Source: Vibrio rotiferianus CAIM 577 = LMG 21460
GTDB lineage: Bacteria > Pseudomonadota > Gammaproteobacteria > Enterobacterales > Vibrionaceae
DNA length: 64,000 bases
Direction: 5' to 3'
NCBI RefSeq assembly: GCF_002741985.1
Contig: NZ_APHW01000111.1
Coordinates: 62,001 to 126,000 of the forward strand
Within the stretch, counting starts at the first letter, position 1. Each line of letters begins with the position of its first letter. This document shows positions 19,140 to 29,363 of this stretch, in pieces. The translations under genes and the position numbers were made by a program. The notes beneath the pieces were generated by a model. The model searched no databases. It was given only the letters and a program-made list of their open reading frames with translations, and was not told the DNA's origin.

Positions 19140-19964
19140 ATGATCAGTAAATTAGAATTTTCGCATGCTGTGACTGCGATTCGACGAGAGAGGGAAATAA
19201 CACAAGGACAATTAGCAGATGAACTAGCAAGAAGTTATAGCCTTTTTGAGAGCTTAAATCAGTCGACGCTTAGCCAGTGGGAAAGTGGAAAAGTCACTCC
19301 TAGCCTTCTAAAGCGGTTAGCCTTTGCTCATTACCTTGGTGAAAAATATCAATACACTTCAAATGAATATAAACAAGTTAAGGCATCTCAAAGTAAAAAC
19401 ATCTATCTGAGCTTTAAAGACATTGTGTATCAGTACCAAGTTACCGATGTAAAGAGCTGTTTTCTTAGCCAAGTTAGCCCATCAGAGTATGAGCAAATCA
19501 ATACTGTGCATAAACAGCTCATTACTCCGGGTGGGTTACAAGACACCATCAAACAGTTTAATGCAGAGACAAGTAAAGCTCGTCTTTATTACTGTGAAGG
19601 AATGTTAGTTGGGCATCTTATTTACCAAGAGTTAGGCGGGGAGTTTCGAATTCTTAGCTTATGGCAACTAGGCCGCTCGATTTTAAAGTTTCTCGTTCAA
19701 GACATTATCCAACTTACCGGGAATGCTATCATTCACCTCCCGGTACATGAACCAGTAATCAAACAACTGTTAATAGATATATTCATTAGAGATTTCTATC
19801 ACCATAGAAAAGTCACTTTCTTCAAAGCGCCAGCGACAATAATATTTAAAAATCCAATGGTGGAATACTGTTTTGATGGGCTACTCGATTTGGTTCTATA
19901 TCGATTCCATCAAGTCGGCAATGAGTTCATGCAGCCTAGAATTCGAAACCGTGAATATATTTAA
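19140..19964 (+). CDS. XRE-type regulator with an unrecognised C-terminal domain
   Basis: 274 residues from the ATG at 19140, preferred over an upstream in-frame ATG because AGG precedes it. Residues 1-65 form a Cro/C1-type helix-turn-helix (AVTAIRREREITQGQLADELA, STLSQWESGKVTPS). Residues 120-270 are a separate domain: YYCEGMLVGHLIYQELGGEF, then LSLWQLGRSILKFLVQDII. The pattern loosely recalls an acetyltransferase (GNAT) fold but no motif is decisive. It follows the diguanylate cyclase by 67 bp and may be cotranscribed. A terminator follows. Confidence 0.65.
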   Translation: MISKLEFSHAVTAIRREREITQGQLADELARSYSLFESLNQSTLSQWESGKVTPSLLKRLAFAHYLGEKYQYTSNEYKQVKASQSKNIYLSFKDIVYQYQVTDVKSCFLSQVSPSEYEQINTVHKQLITPGGLQDTIKQFNAETSKARLYYCEGMLVGHLIYQELGGEFRILSLWQLGRSILKFLVQDIIQLTGNAIIHLPVHEPVIKQLLIDIFIRDFYHHRKVTFFKAPATIIFKNPMVEYCFDGLLDLVLYRFHQVGNEFMQPRIRNREYI

Positions 19965-19974
19965 AAATGTATGA

Positions 19975-20004
19975 TAAGGGGCGCGACACTGCGCCCCTTA
20001 TTTG
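19975..20004. terminator. Terminator between convergent genes
   Basis: AAGGGGCGC (19976-19984) and GCGCCCCTT (19991-19999) form a perfect 9-bp stem followed by ATTTGG. It serves the XRE gene and possibly the mannosidase gene on the other strand. Confidence 0.75.
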
Positions 20005-20018
20005 GTTCTGAATCAACG

Positions 20019-22427
20019 CTATTGCATTAGATGGTAGACGCGTAGCGATTCCGCCATCATTGCTAAATCTTCACCAAAGAACTCCACGGTGACAGGTTGG
20101 TTCGCCAATAGCGTGATGCTTGAGTCGTCAAAGCGTCCAGCTGTATCACATTCAAGATGAACAAAGAACGCTGGCTTATCGGCAACGAGCGTGACTTTAT
20201 TGGCTTCAATCGTTACTTCAATATTCGCTCTTTCCATTGGCAATGTTTTTAGCTCGTGAGTACTAAACCAAGTGTTGGTGATTCTCTCTTGCCTTACTTG
20301 CCCGTCTACGTAGAAGAAACCCGATGCCAACTCAGACGCATCAAACTGCTCATCCAACTGCCAAACAATGGTGTTGCTGTCATTGGAAACGGTGCGCTCT
20401 AACGACCAAGTTTGTTTCACTTCACCTTGCCAGTTCACCCAATGCAATTGCGCACTCACATCAACTGATTCTTTGGCGTCATTTAACAAGTGAAGACTCA
20501 ATTTGCCAGTATGCTCCGAGAACACCAAGTACTGTGGCGCAAAGAAGCGTTTCGCATGGTAATGTAATTGCTTCCAACGGCCGCTGTACTCCAAACTGGA
20601 CCATGAACTCACTGGCCAGTTATCGTTTAATTGCCAGTACAACATGCCACGACATACTGGAGAGATCGCGCGCCAATGGTCACAAGCGGTTTTGATTGCT
20701 ATCGCCTGTTGCACTTGACTGAGGTACAACATTTGCTCGAAGCCGGAAGGGAAACGGAAGTAGCGAGTAAACATCTCAGTGATGATGCTGTTACCGCGCG
20801 GGTTCTTTTGGTGCTGCTCAAACGTTGGTGAGGTAACATTCCAGTCCTGCTCTGGTACGAACTGTTTTGCTTCAGCAAACGAAGGCCAAGATTGGAAACC
20901 AAACTCGGAACAGAATCGTGGATTGATGTTTAGATAAGCATTAAACGATTTTCCTGAGTGCCAAACGTCCCAGAAATGCATGTCGCCTTTACTGTCATCG
21001 TGCCACGCATCGCCAAAATCCAGCTCGCCGTTACAAGGCGAGCTTGGCCAAAATCGACGTGAATCGTCTTGCTGACCAATGACTTGTTCGATCATTCGAT
21101 TCAAACGATCGTAGTTCACCGTGTATTTGACTTTGTTGTGCTTGGATTCGTCGTACCAACCAATTGCACCAATCACTTCGTTGTCACCACACCAAAGCGC
21201 AATGGAAGGATGTTCTTTCAAACGCGGGATTTGGAACAGCAGCTCTTGTTCCACGTCTTTTAAGAAATCATCATCAGATGGATACAGCGAGCAAGCGAAC
21301 ATCATGTCTTGCCAGACCAACAGACCCAATTCATCACACAGGTTGTAGAAAATTTCGCTCTCATATTGGCCGCCACCCCAGACTCGAATCATGTTCATAT
21401 TGGCATCGACAGCACTTTGCAATAACGCACGATAGCGGTTTTCACACTCACGACCCGGCATTGCATCCACCGGAATCCAGTTTGCGCCTTTGGCATTGAT
21501 TGGTGTGCCGTTGACAACAAACTCCATCGCCGAGCCATGTTCATCAGCTTGGTTGTTTAAGCTCAACTCTCTCAGACCAATCTTGCGTGATAGAGATTGA
21601 TCACCACAAGATACTGTCATTGGGTAAAGGTAAGCTTCACCATAGCCCGCAGGCCACCAGCGTTTTGGCTCGGTAATATGGAACTGGCAGTGATAGTGAC
21701 CACTTCCTTCGGTTTGAATCGATTGGCGCTGACCGTCAAATTCAATCGAAATATCATGAGGTTGAGTATCGGTTTCTACTTCAACCAATACATCAACCAG
21801 CACACTACCGTCAGCTTGCCATTGTTGCTCTGTAGAGAATGCTTTGAGCCACAAATCGTTCACTACATCAATTTGAATCGGGTCATAAATGCCAGACACC
21901 ATCAGACAAATGCCCCAGTCCCACCCCGAGTGACATTGGGTTTTGCGAATCAAATTCATGTGCGGGATCTGGTTGTTCCCCATCGCCGAAGGAATAGGGA
22001 ACGGCAATTTCTTCGCACGTTCTAGCCCTTCTAAATCCACACGGGCAAACTCAACTCGAATCGTATTAGTGCCTTGTTTTAAGTAAGGTTTGATATTAAT
22101 GCGTTGCTGGGCAAACATGTTGCTGCAAGTTAGTGCTTGCTCACCATTGATATAAAAGGTCGCTAAGGTGTCTACACGGGTGAGCGTCATCCACACTTGT
22201 TTGGCAGAAAGTAAGGGGTCGTCAACATCAAACTGACGCGAAATGTGCCAATCACACGTTTCAATCCAGCGAACTTTCGCTTCATTATCAGCAAAATAAG
22301 GATTCGGGATGAGCTCTGCTTGTAACAATGCAGACACATTGTCACCGGGCAGAGTCATAGGAATATCGATATCTGGACGATGTGGCGAGGTAAGCTGCCA
22401 CGTCCCGTTGAGTTCAATTTGAGCCAT
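20019..22427 (-). CDS. Glycoside hydrolase family 2 beta-mannosidase
   Basis: 802 residues without a signal peptide. The N-terminal jelly-roll starts ELNGTWQLTSP. The barrel domain carries the acid/base Glu417 in WCGDNE and the nucleophile Glu508 in SEFGFQS, 91 residues apart, much as in known GH2 mannosidases. It should remove terminal beta-mannose from short mannooligosaccharides in the cytoplasm. No dedicated sugar transporter or regulator adjoins it; the neighbour is a betaine-type transporter, so its physiological substrate is uncertain. Confidence 0.88.
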   Translation of the reverse strand: MAQIELNGTWQLTSPHRPDIDIPMTLPGDNVSALLQAELIPNPYFADNEAKVRWIETCDWHISRQFDVDDPLLSAKQVWMTLTRVDTLATFYINGEQALTCSNMFAQQRINIKPYLKQGTNTIRVEFARVDLEGLERAKKLPFPIPSAMGNNQIPHMNLIRKTQCHSGWDWGICLMVSGIYDPIQIDVVNDLWLKAFSTEQQWQADGSVLVDVLVEVETDTQPHDISIEFDGQRQSIQTEGSGHYHCQFHITEPKRWWPAGYGEAYLYPMTVSCGDQSLSRKIGLRELSLNNQADEHGSAMEFVVNGTPINAKGANWIPVDAMPGRECENRYRALLQSAVDANMNMIRVWGGGQYESEIFYNLCDELGLLVWQDMMFACSLYPSDDDFLKDVEQELLFQIPRLKEHPSIALWCGDNEVIGAIGWYDESKHNKVKYTVNYDRLNRMIEQVIGQQDDSRRFWPSSPCNGELDFGDAWHDDSKGDMHFWDVWHSGKSFNAYLNINPRFCSEFGFQSWPSFAEAKQFVPEQDWNVTSPTFEQHQKNPRGNSIITEMFTRYFRFPSGFEQMLYLSQVQQAIAIKTACDHWRAISPVCRGMLYWQLNDNWPVSSWSSLEYSGRWKQLHYHAKRFFAPQYLVFSEHTGKLSLHLLNDAKESVDVSAQLHWVNWQGEVKQTWSLERTVSNDSNTIVWQLDEQFDASELASGFFYVDGQVRQERITNTWFSTHELKTLPMERANIEVTIEANKVTLVADKPAFFVHLECDTAGRFDDSSITLLANQPVTVEFFGEDLAMMAESLRVYHLMQ

Positions 22428-22719
22428 AGGGTAAGACCTTTAATTTTTATTAGAACAGGTTGGCTCAATGTAATCCTGAGGTGTCCTTACAAAAATAAGG
22501 GAAATGTCATTTACGTATGAAATGCGGCGCACTTCACGCAAATAATCTCATTCCATAAATCAGTTATTTACTTTAGAGATCGACAATTAATCGCGCTCTG
22601 CGGTTATATTGAGCTTCTCAACGTGCTAGTATCAGCGGCTTTTTGATCATCCTCACACTTTTCGAGCTATTGGTGTGAGGGAAATGCACGGCTTCCGAGC
22701 CCTAAAAAGCGAAGTAATT

Positions 22720-24304
22720 ATGTCAAATATGACGAACGCCGCCTCTCATGCTCCTATTCAGGAGGCAGACTATTCTGCGATCCATCCTCCTTCCCTTCTA
22801 AAGCGCCTTGAACTCACTAACCCTGTATTCTGGTTAAGTGGTAGCTTCCTCACCGTGTTTGTATTGCTTGCTCTGACGAATACAGACTCTCTGACCGCAA
22901 TGGTTAACGCAGGCTTCGGGTTTGCGACTCAATACTTCGGTGCCTTCTGGCAAGTATTACTCCTTCTGAATTTCCTTATTGGTTTGGCTATTGCGCTAGG
23001 TCGTACGGGTTACGTGCGCTTGGGTGGTTTAGCGAGACCAGATATCGATACCTTTAAATGGTTGTCGATCGTACTTTGTACCCTACTCGCGGGGGGGCGG
23101 TGTTTTCTGGGCCGCAGCTGAGCCAATCGCTCACTTTGTTTCTGCGCCACCGCTATACGGTGATGCATCACCAAAAGCTTCTGCAATCAATGCACTTTCT
23201 CAGTCTTTCATGCACTGGGGCTTCCTTGCTTGGGCAATCTTAGGCTGTCTTTCTTCTGTGGTTTTGATGCACCTTCACTACGATAAGGGCTTGCCACTTA
23301 AACCGCGTACTCTGCTTTACCCTGTATTTGGCGACAAGGCCATTAATGGTTGGATTGGTGATGTAGCAGATGCATGCAGCATCATTGCCGTTGCGGCAGG
23401 TACTATTGGCCCTATCGGCTTCCTTGGTTTGCAAATCAGTTACGCATTGAACTCTCTGTTCGGTTTACCTGATACCTTTATCACCCAAAGCATGGTGATT
23501 GTGGCTGCAATCCTTATGTACACCTTGTCAGCGCTAAGCGGTGTGAGTAAAGGCATTCAGCTTGTGAGCCGTTACAACATCGTGTTGTCTGTGGCTTTGA
23601 TTGGATACATATTGTTCTTCGGCCCAACTAGCTTTATTGTTGATGGTTATGTACAGGGTATTGGCCGCATGGTCGATAACTTCTTCCCAATGGCACTATA
23701 TCGTGGCGACACGGAGTGGCTAAGTTGGTGGACCGTGTTCTTCTGGGGCTGGTTCATTGGTTACGGCCCGATGATGGCAATCTTCATCGCGCGTATCTCA
23801 CGTGGCCGTACCATCCGTCAGTTGATCCTGTCTATCAGCATCGCTGCGCCTTTAATCACCTGCTTCTGGTTCAGCATTGTTGGCGGCAGTGGTTTGGCAT
23901 TCGAGCTAGAAAACCCAGGTTTGATTTCATCCGCATTTGAAGGCTTCAACCTGCCTGCGGTTCTGCTTGCTATTACTTCTGAGCTGCCTTTCCCAATGGT
24001 GATTTCGGTATTGTTCTTGATCTTGACTACGACCTTCATCGTGACAACCGGTGACTCGATGACGTACACCATCAGTGTGGTAATGACAGGCTCTACTGAA
24101 CCCAATGCCGTGATTCGCTCATTCTGGGGCTTAATGATGGGTGTCGTGGCTATCGCGCTTATCTCGATGGGCTCAGGCGGTATCTCCGCATTGCAATCTT
24201 TCATCGTGATTACTGCCGTGCCCGTGTCTTTCATACTGCTGCCAAGCATTTGGAAAGCGCCGAGCATCGCCAACCACATGGCGAAAGAGCAAGGTTTGGT
24301 TTAA
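22720..24304 (+). pseudogene. BCCT-family betaine/choline/carnitine transporter, split by a +1 frameshift
   Basis: Two frames together encode about 527 residues of a BCCT transporter with some twelve membrane helices. The first frame (22720-23121) runs to LLAG, then goes wrong in a run of seven G (23091-23097). Removing one G restores AGGGVFWAAAEPIAHF, a family-typical segment, and joins it to the second frame, which continues to 24304. Intact members import compatible solutes using a sodium or proton gradient. The GTG at 22675 is a possible earlier start, but ATG 22720 is preferred. Real mutation, phase variation and sequencing error are all possible. Confidence 0.85.
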
Positions 24305-24344
24305 CTACATAACCCAAGCCCTTCTCTCCAATTAGATAAGAAAA

Positions 24345-24375
24345 CGGCCCCGACAGATAACCTGTGTCGGGGCCG
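24345..24375. terminator. Terminator between the BCCT and ligase genes
   Basis: CGGCCCCGACA (24345-24355) and TGTCGGGGCCG (24365-24375) form a perfect 11-bp stem. The T run is better on the minus strand, so it mainly serves the ligase gene. Confidence 0.8.
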
Positions 24376-24410
24376 AATATTATGGGTTGGACTCAAACAG
24401 CGTCACTACT

Positions 24411-26012
24411 TTACAGATGAAGTTTACGCAACTCTTTCTTATCCACTTTACCTACACTGGTCTTGGCAATCTCCTCCACCAGCTTCACTTTGAGTAGTAG
24501 CGCTTCTCTGGCAAGAATACCTTTCGTGATAAAGTCTTTCGCAAAGCCTAACAACTCTTTCTCTGTCACTTCAGCATCTTCTTTCAACGTCACCAACGCT
24601 AGTGGCACCTCGCCCCATTTATCGTGTGGCATACCTATGACTGCAACTTCGGAAACCGCTTGGTGTTGATGCAGAATGTCTTCTAGTTCTAGAGAGCTTA
24701 CCCACTCACCAGAAATCTTAATCATGTCTTTTACACGGTCAGTGATCTTGATAAAACCTTCATCGTCGATATGCGCGACATCGCCCGTATGCAGATAGCC
24801 CCCACGCCAAAGCGCTTTAGAGTTCTTGTTGTCCTTGTAATAGTTCGGCGTTAGCCAAGGTGCACGAACAACAATTTCCCCTGCAGTTTCACCGTCGTGA
24901 GGAAGTTTGTTCATTTCATCATCGACAATATGAGCTTCTACCATCGCGACTTTCTTACCGGTTTTCGAGCGATATTCCGCTTGCTGATCGAGGTCGAGTT
25001 CAAGCTGCTCTGGAGTCAATTGAACAATAGACAAAATGGGTCCTGTTTCGCTCATGCCGTAACCCGCAAACACATCAATATCGCGCTCGAGTGCCGATTT
25101 ACACAATGCTTTTGGCAGGGCAGCCCCACCAATCACAACTTTCCAACCCGAGAAATCAATAGACTTGGATTTTGGCGAGCTCAACAGCAGATGCAGGATG
25201 GTTGGCACACAGTGCGAGAATGTCACCTTCTCCTGCTCAATCAAGTTAAGCAGAACATCAGGTACATACTTGCCAGGGTAGACCTGCTTAACGCCAAGCA
25301 TGGTCGCCATGTAAGGAAGTCCCCAGGCGTGCACGTGGAACATCGGCGTAATCGGCATATAAATATCGCCTTGATGCAATCGACCTTGCGACGCATTGGT
25401 GCCGATTGTGCTCAGTATGCCAAGTGTATGCAGAACTAGCTGGCGATGAGTAAAGAACACACCTTTCGGGAAGCCTGTCGTTCCCGTTGTATAGAAGGTC
25501 GTGGCCACGGTGTTTTCATCAAAATCTGGGAAGTTGTATTCGGTGCTTTCTTGCTCCAGAAGGCGCTCGTATTCACATTCATCGTTATCGCGCAAAACCA
25601 CGTAACGCGTGACCGTGTCAATGCGGCCTTTGATCTGATCTAGAATTGGCAGAAACTCTTCGTTGATCAGGATAATATCGTCTTCTGCATGGTCGATGGT
25701 GTAGAGGATCTGCTCTGGAGACAAGCGCACGTTGATCATGTGCAGCTTGGCACCAATCATTGGGATGGCAAAGTAACATTCCAGATAACGGTGCGAGTCA
25801 TAATCCATTACCGCAACCGTATCACCTTTCTTCACACCCATTTTGGTCAGCGCGTTAGCAAACTGTTTCACACGGTCATGAAACGTTTTGTAGCTGTGAC
25901 GACGGTGGTTCGCATAGACGATTTCTTGCTTGGGGTTGAAAGCAACTGGGGAAAACAGCAAGTTTTTAATTAACAACTGATAATTGGATGGATCATTTAC
26001 ATACTGGTTCAT
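24411..26012 (-). CDS. Fatty-acyl-CoA ligase (AMP-binding)
   Basis: 533 residues from the ATG at 26012; a TTG start 63 bases upstream is possible. Adenylate-forming motifs are intact: FYTTGTTGFPKGV (P-loop), FAGYGMSETGP, LHTGDVAHIDDEGF and the C-terminal lysine in TSVGKVDKKEL. The best resemblance is to the AlkK-type medium- and long-chain acyl-CoA ligases. It activates fatty acids as acyl-AMP and then acyl-CoA in the cytoplasm. It is monocistronic and convergent with the BCCT gene. No clear FadR site was seen. Confidence 0.88.
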   Translation of the reverse strand: MNQYVNDPSNYQLLIKNLLFSPVAFNPKQEIVYANHRRHSYKTFHDRVKQFANALTKMGVKKGDTVAVMDYDSHRYLECYFAIPMIGAKLHMINVRLSPEQILYTIDHAEDDIILINEEFLPILDQIKGRIDTVTRYVVLRDNDECEYERLLEQESTEYNFPDFDENTVATTFYTTGTTGFPKGVFFTHRQLVLHTLGILSTIGTNASQGRLHQGDIYMPITPMFHVHAWGLPYMATMLGVKQVYPGKYVPDVLLNLIEQEKVTFSHCVPTILHLLLSSPKSKSIDFSGWKVVIGGAALPKALCKSALERDIDVFAGYGMSETGPILSIVQLTPEQLELDLDQQAEYRSKTGKKVAMVEAHIVDDEMNKLPHDGETAGEIVVRAPWLTPNYYKDNKNSKALWRGGYLHTGDVAHIDDEGFIKITDRVKDMIKISGEWVSSLELEDILHQHQAVSEVAVIGMPHDKWGEVPLALVTLKEDAEVTEKELLGFAKDFITKGILAREALLLKVKLVEEIAKTSVGKVDKKELRKLHL

Positions 26013-26315
26013 ATCGGGGTTTCTTTTTGTATTTTTCTTAACGTTCGCTTTGCGAGTGACTCTATTATCGCTCAAAAGCGTTACTGTATTCAGTACACAA
26101 GAATGAGATTAGATTCGAAAGTTCTATTGTAGCTCTCTAACCCCAACTCAGAAATGCTTCACCCCTAATCATTGAAACTAAGTTTTGTGATAGTCCGAGA
26201 AAATGCAACGAAACCGTCACAGTTTATCGTTAGCATACCTCACACACTCATAAGCCTCGCTCTATACTGAGCAACAAGTTACATCGACCTCAACCCAAAC
26301 TGTGAGAAGCCAAAT

Positions 26316-26975
26316 ATGTCCAAGCCTTTGTATGTTTTTGATATGGATGAGACCTTAATCAACGCTGATTGTGCAATGATTTGGAATGAATTTTTGGTCG
26401 AGAAAGGCATCGCAACTGAGCCTAACTTTATTGAGGAAGATCTGCGCCTAATGGGCTTGTACGCCGAAGGCAAAATGGACATGGAAGATTACCTCACGTT
26501 CTCCATCAAGCCGCTAGAAAACATGCCTATTGAACAGGTAAACGCCTTGGTAGAAGAGTGCGTTGAAAACCATATTCTGGCTAAACAGTTCCCTCAAGCC
26601 AAGACACTGATTGAACAACTGTCTGGTGATGAGATAGATATGGTCATCATCTCGGCCAGCGTCACTTTTTTGGTAGAAGCGGTTGGTCAACGCATCGGTA
26701 TTCCTAACGCTCTCGGGATTGACTTAGTAGTGGCTGATAACCGTTATAGCGCAGAAATCGACGGAATCCCTAGTTACCGAGAAGGCAAAGTAACGCGCTT
26801 AAAACAGTGGTTAGAAACTCAGCCTGACAACTACTCAGAAATCCATTTCTACACGGATTCGGTCAACGACTTACCACTGTGCGAGTATGCGGATTACGCT
26901 TACCTGGTTAATCCATGCCTTCGCCTGAAAGAGCACGCTGATAGACCGAATTGGCGAGTGTTGAGCTGGGGTTAA
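26316..26975 (+). CDS. HAD-superfamily phosphatase (PSPase-like, subfamily IB)
   Basis: 219 residues. Motif I is FDMDET (nucleophile Asp9, Asp11), motif II VIISAS, and motif IV YTDSVNDLPL. An alpha-helical cap lies between motifs I and II. The pattern fits subfamily IB phosphatases such as phosphoserine phosphatase or histidinol-phosphatase-like enzymes, but SerB itself is longer. The exact substrate is unknown. A good TATACT -10 box lies at 26263-26268, though its -35 is weak. Confidence 0.82.
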   Translation: MSKPLYVFDMDETLINADCAMIWNEFLVEKGIATEPNFIEEDLRLMGLYAEGKMDMEDYLTFSIKPLENMPIEQVNALVEECVENHILAKQFPQAKTLIEQLSGDEIDMVIISASVTFLVEAVGQRIGIPNALGIDLVVADNRYSAEIDGIPSYREGKVTRLKQWLETQPDNYSEIHFYTDSVNDLPLCEYADYAYLVNPCLRLKEHADRPNWRVLSWG

Positions 26976-27133
26976 TATGTCAAAAGACTGTTGCTCGTGC
27001 TAAATAATACCATAGTATTTATTTAACACTTGATTTGTGAAATTTCACAACAACTAAACACAAAATTAGCATTGAGGCTAAATATAATTAACCCAAGCAG
27101 TATATGTTTAAAGTTATCAGTAGTGAATATAAA

Positions 27134-27988
27134 TTAATTTTTAATTATCTCACTATTTTCAAATACAATTTTCAACTTATCTTCAGAACAAGATTCAATA
27201 AAACCAGAGATTTCAAGCTTCTCTAGAAAGTCTTTTTCAAAACCATTATCTGATTGATTGATCCAATCTAACAATTTTCTTTTTGAAAGACTACCTTCAG
27301 AAATATATATGAATTCTATACTTAAAAAATAACCATCCCTAATTGGAGTATTATAAGACCTCATATATCTCAGCTTTCTTTCAAGATCACCTTCTGAGTA
27401 TTTAGAGTAAGTATGCTGACCTATATTTACAAGTTCACATTTAATCGGAGGAAATCCTCTTAGTAGTCTTACTAATAAATAATCGTCTCTTTTTTTCTTA
27501 AAATCTATATCTTTTGGATTATTTCCCCATCGACTATTGGCATAATCTATAGCTTCACTCATAATCGATGTATGCTTGCCCCTCAATGAAGTTTCACTTG
27601 GACTGGGATCATGATAATAGTTTATGTAGTTCTTTTCCAATTCTTCAGATAAAATTTCTATATTTTCTACGTTATTATCAAAGTTTTTAATCTTTAGTCT
27701 AATAAAAACGCCTTCATTTGTTAGATTGCTTATTATAAATTTAGGAAAAATGTTACCAAATGAAAAGTAAAAATAAGCAATTTGAACTAATTTCTCGTGC
27801 TCTTCTATAGATAAAACCTTAGGAAAATTAGATAAAATAAAAGAGTTATAAAATATCTCATATTCTTTAACATTACTCGGGCATTCAAATGAAACTACCA
27901 TATCGTCAATGCTAAAGTGTATTGGTAGAGATTTAGAAAAATCAGGTTTACCCCGAAATCCATCCTTGAGCAACTGATAAAAACTCAT
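27134..27988 (-). CDS. Hypothetical protein, possible partner or immunity protein of the lipase-like gene
   Basis: A 284-residue soluble protein with no signal peptide, no membrane segment and no recognised family. It is rich in Asn, Ile, Lys and Phe because the gene is strikingly AT-rich. Its start codon overlaps the stop codon of the gene at 27988-29211 (TAATG), so the two are translationally coupled. The arrangement and composition recall effector-immunity pairs, but an immunity protein against a periplasmic lipase would normally be exported, and this one is not. The function is open. Confidence 0.6.
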   Translation of the reverse strand: MSFYQLLKDGFRGKPDFSKSLPIHFSIDDMVVSFECPSNVKEYEIFYNSFILSNFPKVLSIEEHEKLVQIAYFYFSFGNIFPKFIISNLTNEGVFIRLKIKNFDNNVENIEILSEELEKNYINYYHDPSPSETSLRGKHTSIMSEAIDYANSRWGNNPKDIDFKKKRDDYLLVRLLRGFPPIKCELVNIGQHTYSKYSEGDLERKLRYMRSYNTPIRDGYFLSIEFIYISEGSLSKRKLLDWINQSDNGFEKDFLEKLEISGFIESCSEDKLKIVFENSEIIKN

Positions 27989-29211
27989 TAAACGCTCCGA
28001 ATTTTCATATATTCATTGACACATTTTAACCTTTTTAAGGTATTTTTGTTTCCAGACATTATTAACTGCTTTCGGTAAGATTCAACACCAAAGTAAGGCA
28101 ACGTATGAGGACTTTCTGTAATCTCCCCATTCATAACTAACCCTAGAAACTTACAACACCTTACCAAACTACTACATGTCAATTTATTCTCTCTTGCAGC
28201 AATATTTGGGACGATATCAAATGGATTTGTACGTGTTTTAGCGCTGTTGATTCTTAAGCCTATACGCTCCGCGTTTCGTCCCAACGTCTTGGTATTTGTT
28301 CCTCCAGCATGAACAACAAGCTCTTGATTGCTTAGCTTCAAACTAGGATTGTTTTTCCTCACATGAACCAACGCTGAGTTGAATATAATCGCACCTTGAC
28401 TATGTACAGTCCACTTTACTGGTTGACCATTTTTAGCACACTGTTTCATCACTGCTGCAAGATGTTGTGCATTATGGGAAGTTTTCCAAGTCTTATCGAA
28501 TGTACACTCTATAAGATCTAGTTTAGAGCCATCAGTAGGGTTGTGAAAGAGTGTATACTCTCTAGGGTTATCTTCGTTATAGGCGACTTGAGTATGAATC
28601 CCCATTAATCTGGCAGCTTTATCATATTGGTTGAGCATTCCATTTACAGTGGCATGTAGAGTATTTATGTTTTGAGTAAACCTCGAACCCGCGCTATCCC
28701 ACTCAGCCATAAGTGCTTCAGCCTCATTTACGTTTTGAGTTCCGTCATATTTCCCATTTGCACCGAATTTCTTCTGAACGTGGTACATTTGAGTTCTTTG
28801 CTTTGAATGCACACTAACGTTTGCCCCATGCAACGTTTCATCGAACGCAATATCATGAATAACAACCTTTCCATCCTTTAGGACGCACGTTATTAGATAG
28901 TGGTAGTTTTTGAATGGATAGGTCGTACGAAAAATCCTTAGCAATGGATTTCGCTTGTGTCTAACAACAGATTTAGCGTTTGGATTGGCTGAGACAAAAT
29001 ATATTTCTTTTACTACTTGCTTTTGATCATACTCGTTTAGAGAGGAGAGCATAACAAGTGTCTGTCTCGAGATATTTATCTTTTTTGTATTAAATAACGA
29101 AACAGGGAAACTAATTCTTTTACTAAGAAACTTTTCCAGTTCGTTAGCTGATTTATTATTTACTGTTATGTAATCGAAGCCATCTTTTCTTTCTATAAAT
29201 TCCCAAGTCAT
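27988..29211 (-). CDS. Lipase-like alpha/beta-hydrolase, candidate effector
   Basis: 407 residues, no signal peptide. The C-terminal half reads as an alpha/beta-hydrolase: nucleophile elbow VHSQGA with Ser271, NPFDIVP with Asp332, and ESPHTLPYF with His369, the order and spacing of a Ser-Asp-His triad in lipases, including antibacterial phospholipase effectors. The N-terminal 200 residues match nothing I recognise. No MIX, PAAR, VgrG or Rhs element lies nearby, so the delivery route is unknown. It is AT-rich compared with its neighbours, coupled to the downstream gene, and sits in an otherwise ordinary region. Confidence 0.6.
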   Translation of the reverse strand: MTWEFIERKDGFDYITVNNKSANELEKFLSKRISFPVSLFNTKKINISRQTLVMLSSLNEYDQKQVVKEIYFVSANPNAKSVVRHKRNPLLRIFRTTYPFKNYHYLITCVLKDGKVVIHDIAFDETLHGANVSVHSKQRTQMYHVQKKFGANGKYDGTQNVNEAEALMAEWDSAGSRFTQNINTLHATVNGMLNQYDKAARLMGIHTQVAYNEDNPREYTLFHNPTDGSKLDLIECTFDKTWKTSHNAQHLAAVMKQCAKNGQPVKWTVHSQGAIIFNSALVHVRKNNPSLKLSNQELVVHAGGTNTKTLGRNAERIGLRINSAKTRTNPFDIVPNIAARENKLTCSSLVRCCKFLGLVMNGEITESPHTLPYFGVESYRKQLIMSGNKNTLKRLKCVNEYMKIRSV

Positions 29212-29363
29212 TTTGTTATCTCATGAATACGATAATACAGAATGGTAATTGATATAGAGTCGAATTAGAGTTTTCTAAATGGTGATAGTGTTATTTCTTC
29301 GGTTTACTATAATAAAGTAGACTAATGATAGACAAATCAGTTTCATTATAACTCAACTGAGGT

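Noticed and set aside
23091-23097. Programmed ribosomal frameshifting in the BCCT gene
   Set aside because: A G7 tract could slip, but no stimulator structure or conserved frameshift signal for this family is known to me; error, mutation or phase variation is simpler.
24897-25439. 180-codon plus-strand ORF opposite the acyl-CoA ligase
   Set aside because: Full overlap with a well-supported gene; the product looks like antisense noise.
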